A stretch of DNA of 64,000 nucleotides from Arthrobacter sp. 131MFCol6.1 (lineage in GTDB: Bacteria > Actinomycetota > Actinomycetes > Actinomycetales > Micrococcaceae): positions 372,001 through 436,000 of the forward strand of contig NZ_KB895541.1 in the NCBI RefSeq assembly GCF_000374925.1. Direction: 5' to 3'. Positions 49,824 to 59,124 of this stretch are shown here, in pieces. The translations under genes and the position numbers were made by a program. Each line of letters begins with the position of its first letter. Positions within the stretch are counted from its first letter, which is position 1. The notes beneath the pieces were generated by a model, which worked only from the letters and a program-made list of their open reading frames with translations, did no database searches and was not told the DNA's origin.

Positions 49824-50240
49824 ACCAGTACCGTACACACGGCTCACAGACCGATCGGCTTAAGGGCAGTGCGATGCGCGCGAATCTCGATCTCGATACT
49901 TGGGCATGTCTGGACTCTCGGCCGGAACCCTGGACGTGACTTGCGTGTGCCGGACCCTCCTCCTACGCAATGCGGCCTGTTCCGGTCCACGTGCGGGGAC
50001 TTGCGTGGCTGCATGAACAGCCGAATATGGGCCTTTGGACGACTGAATCCAGCACGCGGAGAGGCTGCGCTGGAGGTCTCTACCGGGCGGGTCGCAACAT
50101 GGTTTCCGATCGGATTGCGACAGAATCGGAATCGGGTTCACCGAATGTTCAGCCTGTGGACCCACCGACGGTAGCGGAAACTCCCAGGCTGGCCATAGTC
50201 GACTTGATTCGATCGACCGCCACGACGAAAGCGGGTCATT
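49824..50240. other. Gene-free interval
   Basis: No supported gene, hairpin or repeat in this 417-base stretch. Frames on both strands (for example 49860-50291 minus) have shadow-like composition and no recognisable family. Confidence 0.5.
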
Positions 50241-51173
50241 GTGGGCATCTTCAGGAAGAAGTCTCCCGAACCGGAAACGCCTGATTCGCACCTTACTTTC
50301 TTCACGGTTTCAGGCGCCAACTATTTCCGAACGATCACGCGCGAAGTTTTCGCCGAGATGGGACTCGAAGTCCATGTTCAGCCTGGTCACGCTGTCGATG
50401 ACTCCGGGCGTGAATTCGGATTTTGGAATGTGGCCACCGCTTGTGCTGACCAGCCGCAATCCGTGTGGCGGGACCTGATACGCGAACATCTTCAGCGCGT
50501 TCTGGCGGGCTTCGACGGACCCGATCCGTTCGACATCCTTGACCCTGCTGATGTAGCGAGGCAGACTTTCGCACGCCTTTATGATGAAGCGAGCGTGCCA
50601 GGGATCGACGGCTACCCGCATAGGGAGTTCGCGCCGGGCATCGTCGAGATGATCGCGCTCGACCTCCCGGACACAGTTTCGGTTTTCAGTCACAACAACG
50701 CAGACAAATTCGGCGGGTTCGGAGCCCTCAGAACCCAGGGGATTGCGAACCTTCGCGGGCTGGAAGTCGAAAAACTCGAAACCCTCCCTGCGCCGGGAGG
50801 GGGCTCGTTCACAGCTTTATTAGGTGAATCTGTCTATACCGCGAGCCGGGCTCTGCTTCTTCCTGACTTGGCCTCAGACCTTATGGGCAAGCGCGTCCGA
50901 GAAGAGTTCGGCTGGCTAATGAGCGTCCCGAATCGAAACCAAGTCGTTTGGCACATCATCGAAGACGCCACCGTCATTCCAGCGGTTAACGGAATGGCCC
51001 GATTCGCCGCCATGGGATACAGCGATTCACCTACACCGGTGAGTCCGCACGTCTTTTGGTGGAACGGGACGAGCTACGAGCAACTGACCGAGGTGTCCGA
51101 CGATGGTGGCCTGGCGATACGAGTAAGTCCAGCATTCCAGGCCGTCCTGGAATCGATAACTGCGGACAGATAG
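50241..51173 (+). CDS. Uncharacterised protein
   Basis: A 310-residue protein starting from a GTG at 50241 with a weak ribosome-binding site. The sequence MGIFRKKSPEPETPDSH then a globular domain with REFGFWNVATACADQPQSVW, FSHNNADKFGGFGALRTQGIANL and SVPNRNQVVWHIIEDATVIPAVNGMARFA. The last segment recalls DUF1444-like proteins but the match is by eye only. Even hydrophobicity, no signal peptide. GC content is a little lower than neighbours. Accessory gene of unknown role. Confidence 0.6.
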   Translation: MGIFRKKSPEPETPDSHLTFFTVSGANYFRTITREVFAEMGLEVHVQPGHAVDDSGREFGFWNVATACADQPQSVWRDLIREHLQRVLAGFDGPDPFDILDPADVARQTFARLYDEASVPGIDGYPHREFAPGIVEMIALDLPDTVSVFSHNNADKFGGFGALRTQGIANLRGLEVEKLETLPAPGGGSFTALLGESVYTASRALLLPDLASDLMGKRVREEFGWLMSVPNRNQVVWHIIEDATVIPAVNGMARFAAMGYSDSPTPVSPHVFWWNGTSYEQLTEVSDDGGLAIRVSPAFQAVLESITADR

Positions 51174-51217
51174 AGACTTCCCCGAGGAGTCCGATACGGC
51201 GCTCAGTGAAGTGGGGC

Positions 51218-51460
51218 ATGTCGTACTACGGTGTGGGCGATGGGTGGTGCTTCAGCGGCGGCGGTTTTGTTGGCCACGTCAAGCTCATGTTTGTTAGTGG
51301 CGCGGCGCTCGAGCCTGTACCGCCGGTGACACCGGTGGGGATGGGTAAGTCGACGCGGGGTGTGGAGCTCGAATCCATGGACGACGTCGACGAACGCCAG
51401 ATCGCGGCGTGGATGAAGCAGGTCGCGTCCGTGCCGGGTGTCGGGGGCAAGAAGCGTTGA
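51218..51460 (+). pseudogene. Truncated DUF1801 (YdhG-like) protein
   Basis: The last 80 codons read GVGDGWCFSGGGFVGHVKLMF, then PPVTPVGMGKSTRGVELES and DERQIAAWMKQVASVPGV, the C-terminal part of DUF1801 proteins. KWGM just before the ATG corresponds to the conserved VKWG motif, but the preceding N-terminal half of the family is missing and replaced by the end of another gene. A 5'-deleted remnant. Confidence 0.65.
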
Positions 51461-51545
51461 ACCGGAGGCTTACTCCGGGGCCGCGCAATGCGAACCGCGC
51501 ACAGCCTCACCTTTTAGTCGCTGGGTAATGTCCCACGCACGAGTC

Positions 51546-51890
51546 CCTCGCACTGGTGCGCACCGTGACCGCTTTCGTACCGGAACCACCACCCAAGAAC
51601 TCTGGCCCGAAACCGCCAGGCCGACGTCAGTCCGGCTCGTGCAGGGGGTCGACGAATGGCTCATGCTCATCTCCACAGGACAAGCCATCGGCATGTCCTC
51701 AGAGGCCACCGCTGCACAGAATCCACGACCCGGCATCGCGTACCGGCCCGTCCGCGATGCCCCGCCAATCTCCGTGTTCCTTGCCTTCCGGCGCGACGAT
51801 CCGTCAGCCCTCGTCGCAGACTTTGCCGCCATGCCCAGGAGGTTTTCTTATCCTGAGGACCCGGCTCAAACGGTGCCGAGTCCGCAGTGA
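51546..51890 (+). pseudogene. C-terminal remnant of a LysR family regulator
   Basis: The reading frame gives VDEWLMLISTGQAIGMSSEA, TAAQNPRPGIAYRPVRDAPP and then SVFLAFRRDDPSALVADF, which is the end of the LysR effector domain. The DNA-binding domain is absent and the upstream sequence is unrelated. Likely a decayed gene. Confidence 0.65.
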
Positions 51891-52026
51891 TTCAGCGTGG
51901 ACCAAAGGCCGAGACTTTGAATTGTTCCGCCAAAAGTACACCGCACTTTCGGTGAGGAATGGGAGGATAATTCTGCCTACTGGTCAGGTCCAGAAGTTCA
52001 GCCGGGACCGTCAACGGAGAGATGAC

Positions 52027-52416
52027 ATGGGTGATTTCATCGCTTACCTTGATACCTCCGACGTCCGGGCGGGCAAACTTGAGGAGCTCAAGGCAGCCAT
52101 GGCCGAGCTCGCCGCGTTCGTTGAACAGAATGAGCCGCAGATCATCTCCTACTGCGTCTGTTTCTCAGAGGACGGCTCCGTCATGAGCGTCCTGCATTTT
52201 CATCGTGACGTAGCCTCGTTGGAGCTGCACATGAAGGTGGCGGGTCCCAAGTTCGTGCCAGTGGCGCCGCTCATCAAGCTAAGAACGATCGAGGTATTCG
52301 GCCGACCAACCGAGGACCTGGTGGCGCAACTTCGAGCGAAGGCACAGCTCCTCGGCTCCGGAACCGTCATAGTCCGTGACGTTCACGCCGGCTTCGCCCG
52401 GTTTACCCGCGGCTAG
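52027..52416 (+). CDS. ABM-like small dimeric-barrel protein
   Basis: A 129-residue protein starting MGDFIAYLDTSDVRAGKLEE, with GGAGAG six bases before the ATG. YLDTSDVRAGKLEELKAAMAELAAFVEQNEPQ followed by YCVCFSEDGSVMSVLHFHRDVASLELHM resembles the antibiotic biosynthesis monooxygenase / quinol monooxygenase fold, though the C-terminus is longer than usual. Function unclear. Isolated accessory gene. Confidence 0.6.
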   Translation: MGDFIAYLDTSDVRAGKLEELKAAMAELAAFVEQNEPQIISYCVCFSEDGSVMSVLHFHRDVASLELHMKVAGPKFVPVAPLIKLRTIEVFGRPTEDLVAQLRAKAQLLGSGTVIVRDVHAGFARFTRG

Positions 52417-52516
52417 CCTTCTCTGCCGTACCGGTTCCTGTCCGGAACGGGGATCGACTGGCGCCGCTGGGCAGCCCGCCGTCGGTGCGGGAGATGCCGT
52501 CATCTGGCTGGGTCAC

Positions 52517-53656
52517 TCACTGTCTCAACTCCTGCGCGGCCCGTTCCGCAAGCACGGCGATGGCCAGGGAGAAGCGGCCAGGTAACGGAGAAAGTGCCAC
52601 TCGAAGCCAGATGACGTCCGAGTACGCATCGAACCGGACCGGACTGACGTGCAGTTCCTCGGCGACGGCCAGCACCTGCGTGTGAGCCGTCAGATATCGT
52701 GCGCGCGTCATGCGGTTGTTTCGTAGATGAAGTTCCAGGCGGACGTCCAGGCCGGCCAGATCCCGGGCGGCCTCGTGCCGGGCCGTACTGTCAAAGTCCA
52801 GCAATCCGGGCGGGATGTCGCCGTCAGGAACGATGATTTGCCTGTCGTAGAGGTCTCCGTGGGCCCATACCATCGGGTCCGGTGCCGTCCGAAGCAGGTT
52901 CGTGGCCACTCGTTCTGCGGCGGCGCGCAAGGCATCGCGCTGAGACGACAGCTCCGGGACGTTTTCATTGTGCCGCAACCAGTCGTCCACCCGTCGCCAC
53001 ATCTTTGTGACTTCCCATTGCGGTGGGCGGAGCGGAAGGCTATCAAGGACGCTTTGTGCTGCGGGACCCCGGGAGCCGTTGAGTTCCGCGACCCAGGCGC
53101 GCGACCATTTCTCCCACGCCCTGGCGAACGCTTCATCGCAGCCGGCGCCCTGCTCCCGGCCTAGCTCGTTCAGAGTCGGTCCCGCGATGGCGCTGAAAAC
53201 GATGACGTCCGCCCGGGAGCTCTGACGGAGCATTCTGGGTGTTGTGAAGTTGCCGTCCAGGAGGACGTCCATTTGTGCGCAGCGCTCGGCCGGTACGACG
53301 GCGCCGCCGGGCCCGAAGATCTTTATGTAGCAGCCATCCGCCCGGACGACCGCTTGGCGGGAGGGCCAATACGAAATCAATTCACCCTTCTGTGCTTCCT
53401 CCCGCAAGGCGGGCAGTCCCGGATCGTCCAGCGGGAGGAGCTCGAACTGCCCCTGACGCAGATGGGCTCCCCGGACGCCGGGCCGTCCCGGTGTCAGGAC
53501 TTCCAGGACAAATTCTCCTGGCGTCTTGTCTGGCCACGCCCGCTGTACCATCCAGGATGTGCCGGTATCGTCGTCGGCAGTCGCCGGAACGGGGGAGGGC
53601 CAGTCCATGGAATCAATTCCAGGATCCGGCGGAGGTACCATGCTCCGTCCATCCAT
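52517..53656 (-). CDS. APH-like kinase (aminoglycoside phosphotransferase fold)
   Basis: A 379-residue protein. The catalytic loop is WAHGDLYDRQIIV (HGD) and the metal motif GLLDFDSTA (DFD). An N-terminal lobe with YIKIFGPGG includes a probable nucleotide-binding lysine. ATG at 53656 has GGAGG upstream; earlier in-frame starts lack one. The family includes antibiotic kinases as well as homoserine, choline and sugar kinases, so resistance should not be assumed. Isolated from other genes by remnants and empty stretches. Confidence 0.85.
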   Translation of the reverse strand: MDGRSMVPPPDPGIDSMDWPSPVPATADDDTGTSWMVQRAWPDKTPGEFVLEVLTPGRPGVRGAHLRQGQFELLPLDDPGLPALREEAQKGELISYWPSRQAVVRADGCYIKIFGPGGAVVPAERCAQMDVLLDGNFTTPRMLRQSSRADVIVFSAIAGPTLNELGREQGAGCDEAFARAWEKWSRAWVAELNGSRGPAAQSVLDSLPLRPPQWEVTKMWRRVDDWLRHNENVPELSSQRDALRAAAERVATNLLRTAPDPMVWAHGDLYDRQIIVPDGDIPPGLLDFDSTARHEAARDLAGLDVRLELHLRNNRMTRARYLTAHTQVLAVAEELHVSPVRFDAYSDVIWLRVALSPLPGRFSLAIAVLAERAAQELRQ

Positions 53657-53975
53657 GCCCCCTCCTCGCCATGCGCAGGCGCTTCCGGCGCAAGCCGGTT
53701 CGTGCGTCCAGCATGAACTACAACAATGAGGCGCGGATGAAACGTTCATGAGGAAAATTTCATCAATGCTTTTTCCCGTCCGCTCCGCGTCCCATAAGAC
53801 AGTCCTTGGACTCTTGCGGTGATTGCGACACTTAGCGGATGGGTTCCGCTGTTATTTGGGTGTTCGACGACGGCGGGCAGGGGCGTGCCTTGATCACCGC
53901 GAAGGCGTCGGGGGCGCCTCGGCATGACGTGGCTGGACACGTTGAAGGCATTCGACCGTTTCTTGGGCGGCAGGA
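53657..53975. other. Gene-free interval
   Basis: No supported coding sequence, repeat or hairpin. Short frames on both strands have no family features. Confidence 0.5.
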
Positions 53976-54524
53976 TCACAGTGAGAATGATGCAACGAGG
54001 CGGGCGAGTGGCGGAGGCGCATGTCCGGCCGGCAGCGCGTTGACCAGCAGTGGCGCGTAGCGGACCTTGTTGCCGCTGCGTCCTCCGAAGAACCGGCGTA
54101 ACTGCGCCGGTATTGGCCGCTGCCGCAGGGACGGCTGGCGCTGGAGGAGCCGGAACGACGCGAGCTCGCCTTGAGCAGCGATGACTTTGAGCACGGCATC
54201 GATTCCCAGGCAGCGGATGAGTTCGTCCTCCAGATCGGCGTGACAGACATGGAACCCAAGCTTGGCCAGCGAACCGGACCCGATCCCTGCCCGGCCGAGC
54301 GCGCGTGCGATGCCACGAGATTCCCCTGCATCACACAGGCCCAACAGCCGGTGGCCTGCGCCATTCGGTCCGTAGCGGTCGAGGAAGTGGACGATGCTGG
54401 TCGCGCCGCCCATCGGTACGACCGACACCCGCAAGGCTGCCAGGTCGTAGCCAAAGCGAAAGGCCAGCGTCTCAACCGCCAGCCGGTCACTCTCACCCTC
54501 GACCAACACCGTCGTCGCCTGCAT
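53976..54524 (-). CDS. TOPRIM-domain protein (OLD-like)
   Basis: A 182-residue stand-alone TOPRIM protein. The acidic motif VLVEGESDRLAVETLA at residues about 6-21 carries the conserved Glu, and LLGLCDAGESRG the later Asp pair region. HVCHADLEDELIRCLG and LRQRPIPAQLRRFFGG follow, as in the small actinobacterial TOPRIM nuclease-like group. No ATPase partner is present. Possible nucleic-acid cleavage role; function not established. Confidence 0.8.
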   Translation of the reverse strand: MQATTVLVEGESDRLAVETLAFRFGYDLAALRVSVVPMGGATSIVHFLDRYGPNGAGHRLLGLCDAGESRGIARALGRAGIGSGSLAKLGFHVCHADLEDELIRCLGIDAVLKVIAAQGELASFRLLQRQPSLRQRPIPAQLRRFFGGRSGNKVRYAPLLVNALPAGHAPPPLARLVASFSL

Positions 54525-54603
54525 AAAACTAGTATGTCGAACGCCCAGCCGCGGCGGCTCGTGTCATCGAGCGGTGCCGCTCGGGTACCATTCCCCGGGA
54601 CTG

Positions 54604-55545
54604 TCAGTTCTGCGTTCGCTGGCGGTACTGCCGCGGGGTTTCGCCGGCGTCGTTGAGGAAGTGACGGTTGAAGTTGGACAAATTGGAGAAACCCACTTCG
54701 TAGCAGATATCGGAGATGGGTTTGTCGCTCAGCTCCAGCAGCCGGCGGGCGTGGGCCAGGCGAAGTTTGCGCACCAGATCACTGAAGTTCTGGCCGGTGG
54801 CGCGCTTGAAATACTTCGAAAATGTCGGTTCCGACATGCCCACCAGCGCCGCCGCTTCGGACATCTTGACACTGCCGGCGTGGTTGCTGAAAACGTACTC
54901 CAGGACGATATCGACGACGGCCGCAGCCTGGCCGTCAAGTTGCGGCCTGAACCATTCTTCAGCAAGGTAGCGCCGCTCCACTTCTGGCGCACGGGCCAGT
55001 GTCGCCAACAGCTCAAAGAGATGCTGAAGCCGCGCCAATCCGGTGGAGGTGCCCATTGCCTCGATGCACGCCGCTGCCGTCTCGGCTGAGCGGCCAAGGA
55101 ATTCGATTCCCCGGGCGGACTGTTCCAACAATGGCCTGACCTCGGCCATCTCCGGGACAATGGATGCGGCCTGCTCGACCCACTTCCCGTCGAACTGGAT
55201 GATGGCGTCCCGGTTCTCCAGTATTTCGCCGGGTTCAAGGTCGCTGACCCAGTCGTGGGGGAGCCCGGACCCGACGAGGGAGACGTGGCCGGCTTCGAAC
55301 GTGCCAATGTGGTCTCCGACGATGAACTTTCCGGTGCCCTTCCGGATGAGGTGGACCTCATACTCTGGGTGGTAATTCCACCGTGCCACGGGGCTCGGGT
55401 AGTCGTGCTGGTGCCACCGAACCGAATGGTGCGGGTCCTCCGGGATGACCTCCCGGTTGGCCCGCATGCCCAGCAGCCTCTCAGCCAACCGTGCGGCGGC
55501 ACTGTCAGGGAGGTCTGCTCCGTTGGCGGGATCCGCCGTGCTCAT
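54604..55545 (-). CDS. AraC family transcriptional regulator
   Basis: A 313-residue AraC/XylS regulator. An N-terminal cupin-like sensing domain contains YHPEYEVHLIRKGTGKFIVGDHIG. The C-terminal two HTH motifs include KMSEAAALVGMSEPTFSKYFKRATGQNF and PISDICYEVGFSNLSNFNRHF at about residues 225-305. Divergent from the polyol ABC operon and its likely activator. ATG at 55545 is chosen by family start. Confidence 0.92.
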   Translation of the reverse strand: MSTADPANGADLPDSAAARLAERLLGMRANREVIPEDPHHSVRWHQHDYPSPVARWNYHPEYEVHLIRKGTGKFIVGDHIGTFEAGHVSLVGSGLPHDWVSDLEPGEILENRDAIIQFDGKWVEQAASIVPEMAEVRPLLEQSARGIEFLGRSAETAAACIEAMGTSTGLARLQHLFELLATLARAPEVERRYLAEEWFRPQLDGQAAAVVDIVLEYVFSNHAGSVKMSEAAALVGMSEPTFSKYFKRATGQNFSDLVRKLRLAHARRLLELSDKPISDICYEVGFSNLSNFNRHFLNDAGETPRQYRQRTQN

Positions 55546-55818
55546 CGTGGTTCTCCCTGCGTTGGGGTTATGAAATCTGGACAGCGCTTTGGTTGCCTTC
55601 TCCCAGAGTAGCGCCCACCCTGAGAGCACTCAGGAAAATTAGTATCAGAATTCAGCAACCACGGCGCTAGTTGTGCCTTATCCCACAGGCCTAATCTTGA
55701 GGGACATCGACGAGGTATCCGGCTTCCAGCCCCTTCGTCCCGCTCTCGGCCCCGCACCCCCGACGCAGCAGTCGGAGCAGGGCAGCATCGCACCCCCTGA
55801 AGAACAAAGGAGTCCTAA

Positions 55819-57165
55819 ATGCGCGCAAAAACACGCGCCGCCGCGTTGGCCGCAGGCGCCCTGTGCGTGGCACTCAGCACCTCGGCCTGCGCGGGCGCCG
55901 GCGGCGGCAACTCCGCAGGAGACCCGAACAGCATCAACGTCCTGATGGTCAACAACCCCCAGATGGAGGACCTGCAGCGGCTCACCGCGGAGAACTTCAC
56001 CAAGGAAACCGGCATCAGGGTCAACTACACCGTCCTGCCGGAAAACGACGTCCGAGCCAAGATCAGCCAGGAGTTCTCGAGCCAGGCCGGCCAGTACGAC
56101 ATAGCGTCGCTGTCCAACTACGAGATCCCGTTCTATTCCGCCAACGGCTGGCTTGCGCCTCTGGACAACGTTGCCAAGGACGCAGCGTTCAACCAGGCGG
56201 ACATCCTGCCGGCCTATACGGCGTCGCTGACCGGCAAGGACGGCAAGCTCTACGGCGAACCTTTTTACGGCGAATCCTCCTTCCTGATGTACCGGAAAGA
56301 CATTCTGGCCGCCAAGGGACTTTCGATGCCGGAGAATCCGACGTGGGACGAAGTCGCAGCCGTGGCGGCCAAGGTCGACGGCGCCGTCCCCGGCATGAAG
56401 GGCATCTGCCTGCGCGGCCAGCCCGGCTGGGGCCAGGTTTTCGCGCCGCTGACCACGGTGGTGAACACCTTCGGCGGAACATGGTTCGACAAGGACTGGA
56501 ACGCGAAGGTCGACTCTCCGGAGTTCACCGCGGCTGTTGATTTCTACACCAAACTGGTGCGCGACCATGGTGAGGCGGGCGCCGCCCAGGCAGGATTCAC
56601 CGAATGCCTGAACAACATGAGCCAGAGCAAGGTCGCCATGTGGTACGACGCCACCTCCGCGGCCGGCGCCCTGGAAGCCGAGGCCTCTCCTGTGAAGGGA
56701 AAGATCGGTTACGCGCAGGCTCCGGTCAAGGAAACCAAGTCCTCGGGCTGGCTATGGACCTGGTCCTGGGCTATGCAGGCGGCCTCCAAGAAACAGGACG
56801 CTGCCGCCAAATTCATCGCCTGGGCCAGCTCGAAGAAGTATGAGGAACTGGTCGCCTCGAAGCTCGGCTGGTCCAAGGTCCCGTCCGGCAAGCGCATCTC
56901 CACCTACGAGAATACCGAGTTCCAGCAGGCCGCACCGTTCTTCAAGGCCGAACGCTTTGCCATTGAGAACGCCGATCCGACCAACCCCGGTGTCCAGCCG
57001 CGGCCGGCGGTCGGCATCCAGTTTGTCGGTATTCCCGAGTTCGCCGCCCTGGGCACCAGGGTGTCCCAGGGCGTGAGCTCCGCCATCGCCGGCCAGGGCT
57101 CGGTCGCCGACGCGGTGGCCAAGGGCCAGGAAGCCGCACAAAAAGTCGGCGACAAGTACAAGTAA
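55819..57165 (+). CDS. Extracellular polyol/sugar-binding lipoprotein
   Basis: A 448-residue ABC substrate-binding protein. The signal peptide ends in the lipobox LSTSAC with Cys24, so the mature protein is anchored to the outer face of the membrane. The body reads like family 1 solute-binding proteins, with YGESSFLMYRKDIL and WTWSWAMQAASKKQDAAAKF. AAAGGAG precedes the ATG. It serves the two permeases downstream; the co-transcribed polyol dehydrogenase and PfkB kinase suggest sorbitol, mannitol or xylitol as ligand. Confidence 0.93.
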   Translation: MRAKTRAAALAAGALCVALSTSACAGAGGGNSAGDPNSINVLMVNNPQMEDLQRLTAENFTKETGIRVNYTVLPENDVRAKISQEFSSQAGQYDIASLSNYEIPFYSANGWLAPLDNVAKDAAFNQADILPAYTASLTGKDGKLYGEPFYGESSFLMYRKDILAAKGLSMPENPTWDEVAAVAAKVDGAVPGMKGICLRGQPGWGQVFAPLTTVVNTFGGTWFDKDWNAKVDSPEFTAAVDFYTKLVRDHGEAGAAQAGFTECLNNMSQSKVAMWYDATSAAGALEAEASPVKGKIGYAQAPVKETKSSGWLWTWSWAMQAASKKQDAAAKFIAWASSKKYEELVASKLGWSKVPSGKRISTYENTEFQQAAPFFKAERFAIENADPTNPGVQPRPAVGIQFVGIPEFAALGTRVSQGVSSAIAGQGSVADAVAKGQEAAQKVGDKYK

Positions 57166-57191
57166 CCACAACCCAACCGCAGGAGAACATT

Positions 57192-58160
57192 ATGACTACC
57201 GCAACGGCGCGCGTCTCCCGGCACGGGAGCAGCACAGCCAAACCTTCCAAGAACACCAGGGCGCGGGAACGTGCAGTTTCCTGGGCACGGCGGGCACCGC
57301 TGCTGCCGGCCCTGATCTTCCTCATCGTCGTCACCCAGCTTCCGTTCGTGGTGACCCTGATCATTTCGTTCATGAACTGGAACAGCCTGAGCCCGGACAC
57401 GACCGGATTCGCCGGGTTCGAGAACTACATCCAGGTGGTCACCGACCCCTACATGCTCCAGGCAATCCTCACCACCATCGTCGAGACCGTCTCGGTGGTC
57501 CTGGTCAGTCTGGTCCTCGGACTCGGGCTGGCCCTGCTCCTGGACAAGAAGTTCATCGGCCGCGGACTGGCCCGGACCCTGCTAATCGCACCCTTCCTCA
57601 TCGTTCCGGTCGCGGCGGCGCTCATCTGGAAGCACGCCATCCTCAATCCCGTCTACGGCCTGATCAACGGCTCCCTCACCTGGATCTGGTCGCTCTTCGG
57701 CTCCGACAACCCGCCGCAGCCGGATCTGCTGTCTTCGGCGCCCCTGATGGCCATCATCGTCTCGCTGGTCTGGCAGTGGACCCCGTTCATGATGCTCATC
57801 CTGCTCGCCGGCCTGCAGTCCCGTCCGATGGACACCGTCGAAGCTGCCCAGATGGACGGCGCCACTCCCTGGGCAATTTTCCGCCACCTTACCCTGCCGC
57901 ACCTGCGCCAGTACCTGGAACTAGGCGGACTGCTCGGGGCCATTTACATCGTGCAGAACTTCGACGCCACCTTCGTCATCACCTCCGGAGGCCTGGGCAC
58001 GGCCAACCTGCCCTACGCCATCTACGAGACGTTCTACTACGCCAACGAATATGGCCTGGCCTCAGCGGCCGGCGTCGTGGTGGTCATCGGCACCATCATC
58101 GTGGCGACCTTCGCACTCCGCACCGTATTCTCGCTCTTCAAGAAGGAGGCAGCACGATGA
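57192..58160 (+). CDS. Polyol ABC transporter permease 1
   Basis: A 322-residue permease with six transmembrane helices. The EAA loop reads EAAQMDGATPWAIFRHLTLPHL at about residues 216-237. AGGAGAA lies before the ATG. The first helix follows a basic N-terminus of about 30 residues. It overlaps the second permease by ATGA. Confidence 0.93.
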   Translation: MTTATARVSRHGSSTAKPSKNTRARERAVSWARRAPLLPALIFLIVVTQLPFVVTLIISFMNWNSLSPDTTGFAGFENYIQVVTDPYMLQAILTTIVETVSVVLVSLVLGLGLALLLDKKFIGRGLARTLLIAPFLIVPVAAALIWKHAILNPVYGLINGSLTWIWSLFGSDNPPQPDLLSSAPLMAIIVSLVWQWTPFMMLILLAGLQSRPMDTVEAAQMDGATPWAIFRHLTLPHLRQYLELGGLLGAIYIVQNFDATFVITSGGLGTANLPYAIYETFYYANEYGLASAAGVVVVIGTIIVATFALRTVFSLFKKEAAR

Positions 58161-59074
58161 GCACCCTCACCCCCGCCGGGCCCAGGTCATCAGTCCCCGC
58201 CCCGTCCACCCCGACCACGGGATCACGACGTCGAGGCAAGTCACGCATGGACCCCACCCGCAACAACACCGCCGCCGGCATCGCCGCCTGGCTGCTGGCC
58301 CTGCTGTTCGCGGTGCCGGTCCTGTGGATGATCCTGACCTCGTTCCACTCCGAAATCGACGCCGCCACGAACCCGCCGTCCATCGCCGCCGACCTCAACC
58401 TGGATGCCTACAAGGAGTTCTTCGGCGCAACGTCCGGCGTCAGCCCCTGGCCCTCGCTGATCAACTCCGCCACCGCCTCGATCTTCTCCACCGTCCTGGT
58501 CCTGCTGCTGGCCATCCCCGCCGCGTACGCCCTGTCGATCCGGCCGGTGAAAAAGTGGACCGACGTTCTGTTCTTCTTCCTCTCTACGAAGATGATGCCC
58601 GTGGTCGCCGCAGTCCTGCCGCTCTACTTGTTCGCCAAGACCGCCGGCGCGCTGGACAACATCTGGTTCCTGGTCCTGATGTACACCTCGATGAACCTGC
58701 CCATCGCCGTGTGGATGATGCGGTCCTTCCTTGCCGAAGTGCCGGTCGAAATGCTCGAGGCTGCCCAGATCGACGGCGCCACCTTGCTGCTCACGCTCCG
58801 CAAGGTCATCGCACCCGTGGCGATGCCCGGCATCGCCGCGACCGCCCTGATCTGCTTCATCTTCAGCTGGAACGAACTCCTCCTGGCCCGGGTCCTCACC
58901 GGCGTCGTTGCCGGCACCGCCCCGGTCTTCCTCACCGGCTTCGTTTCGGGCCAGGGCCTGTTCATTGCCAAGGTCTGCGCCGCCGCCGTCGTGATCTCCC
59001 TGCCGGTGCTGTTCGCCGGTTTCGCAGCACAGGACAAACTCGTCCAGGGCCTCTCCCTGGGCGCCGTGAAGTAG
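58157..59074 (+). CDS. Polyol ABC transporter permease 2
   Basis: A 305-residue permease with six helices and the EAA loop EAAQIDGATLLLTLRKVIAPVAM at about residues 197-219. Start ATG overlaps the previous stop (ATGA), with AAGGAGG upstream. No ATPase gene is in the operon; a shared MsmK-type ATPase encoded elsewhere is usual for this class. Confidence 0.93.
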   Translation: MSTLTPAGPRSSVPAPSTPTTGSRRRGKSRMDPTRNNTAAGIAAWLLALLFAVPVLWMILTSFHSEIDAATNPPSIAADLNLDAYKEFFGATSGVSPWPSLINSATASIFSTVLVLLLAIPAAYALSIRPVKKWTDVLFFFLSTKMMPVVAAVLPLYLFAKTAGALDNIWFLVLMYTSMNLPIAVWMMRSFLAEVPVEMLEAAQIDGATLLLTLRKVIAPVAMPGIAATALICFIFSWNELLLARVLTGVVAGTAPVFLTGFVSGQGLFIAKVCAAAVVISLPVLFAGFAAQDKLVQGLSLGAVK

Positions 59075-59124
59075 CGCCGTCATATAGCCCGCCACACCTC
59101 TTCGAACCGCAAAGGATTCCTCCG

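Noticed and set aside
52517..53656. Antibiotic resistance gene
   Set aside because: Only the general APH fold is visible; many kinases with this fold are metabolic.
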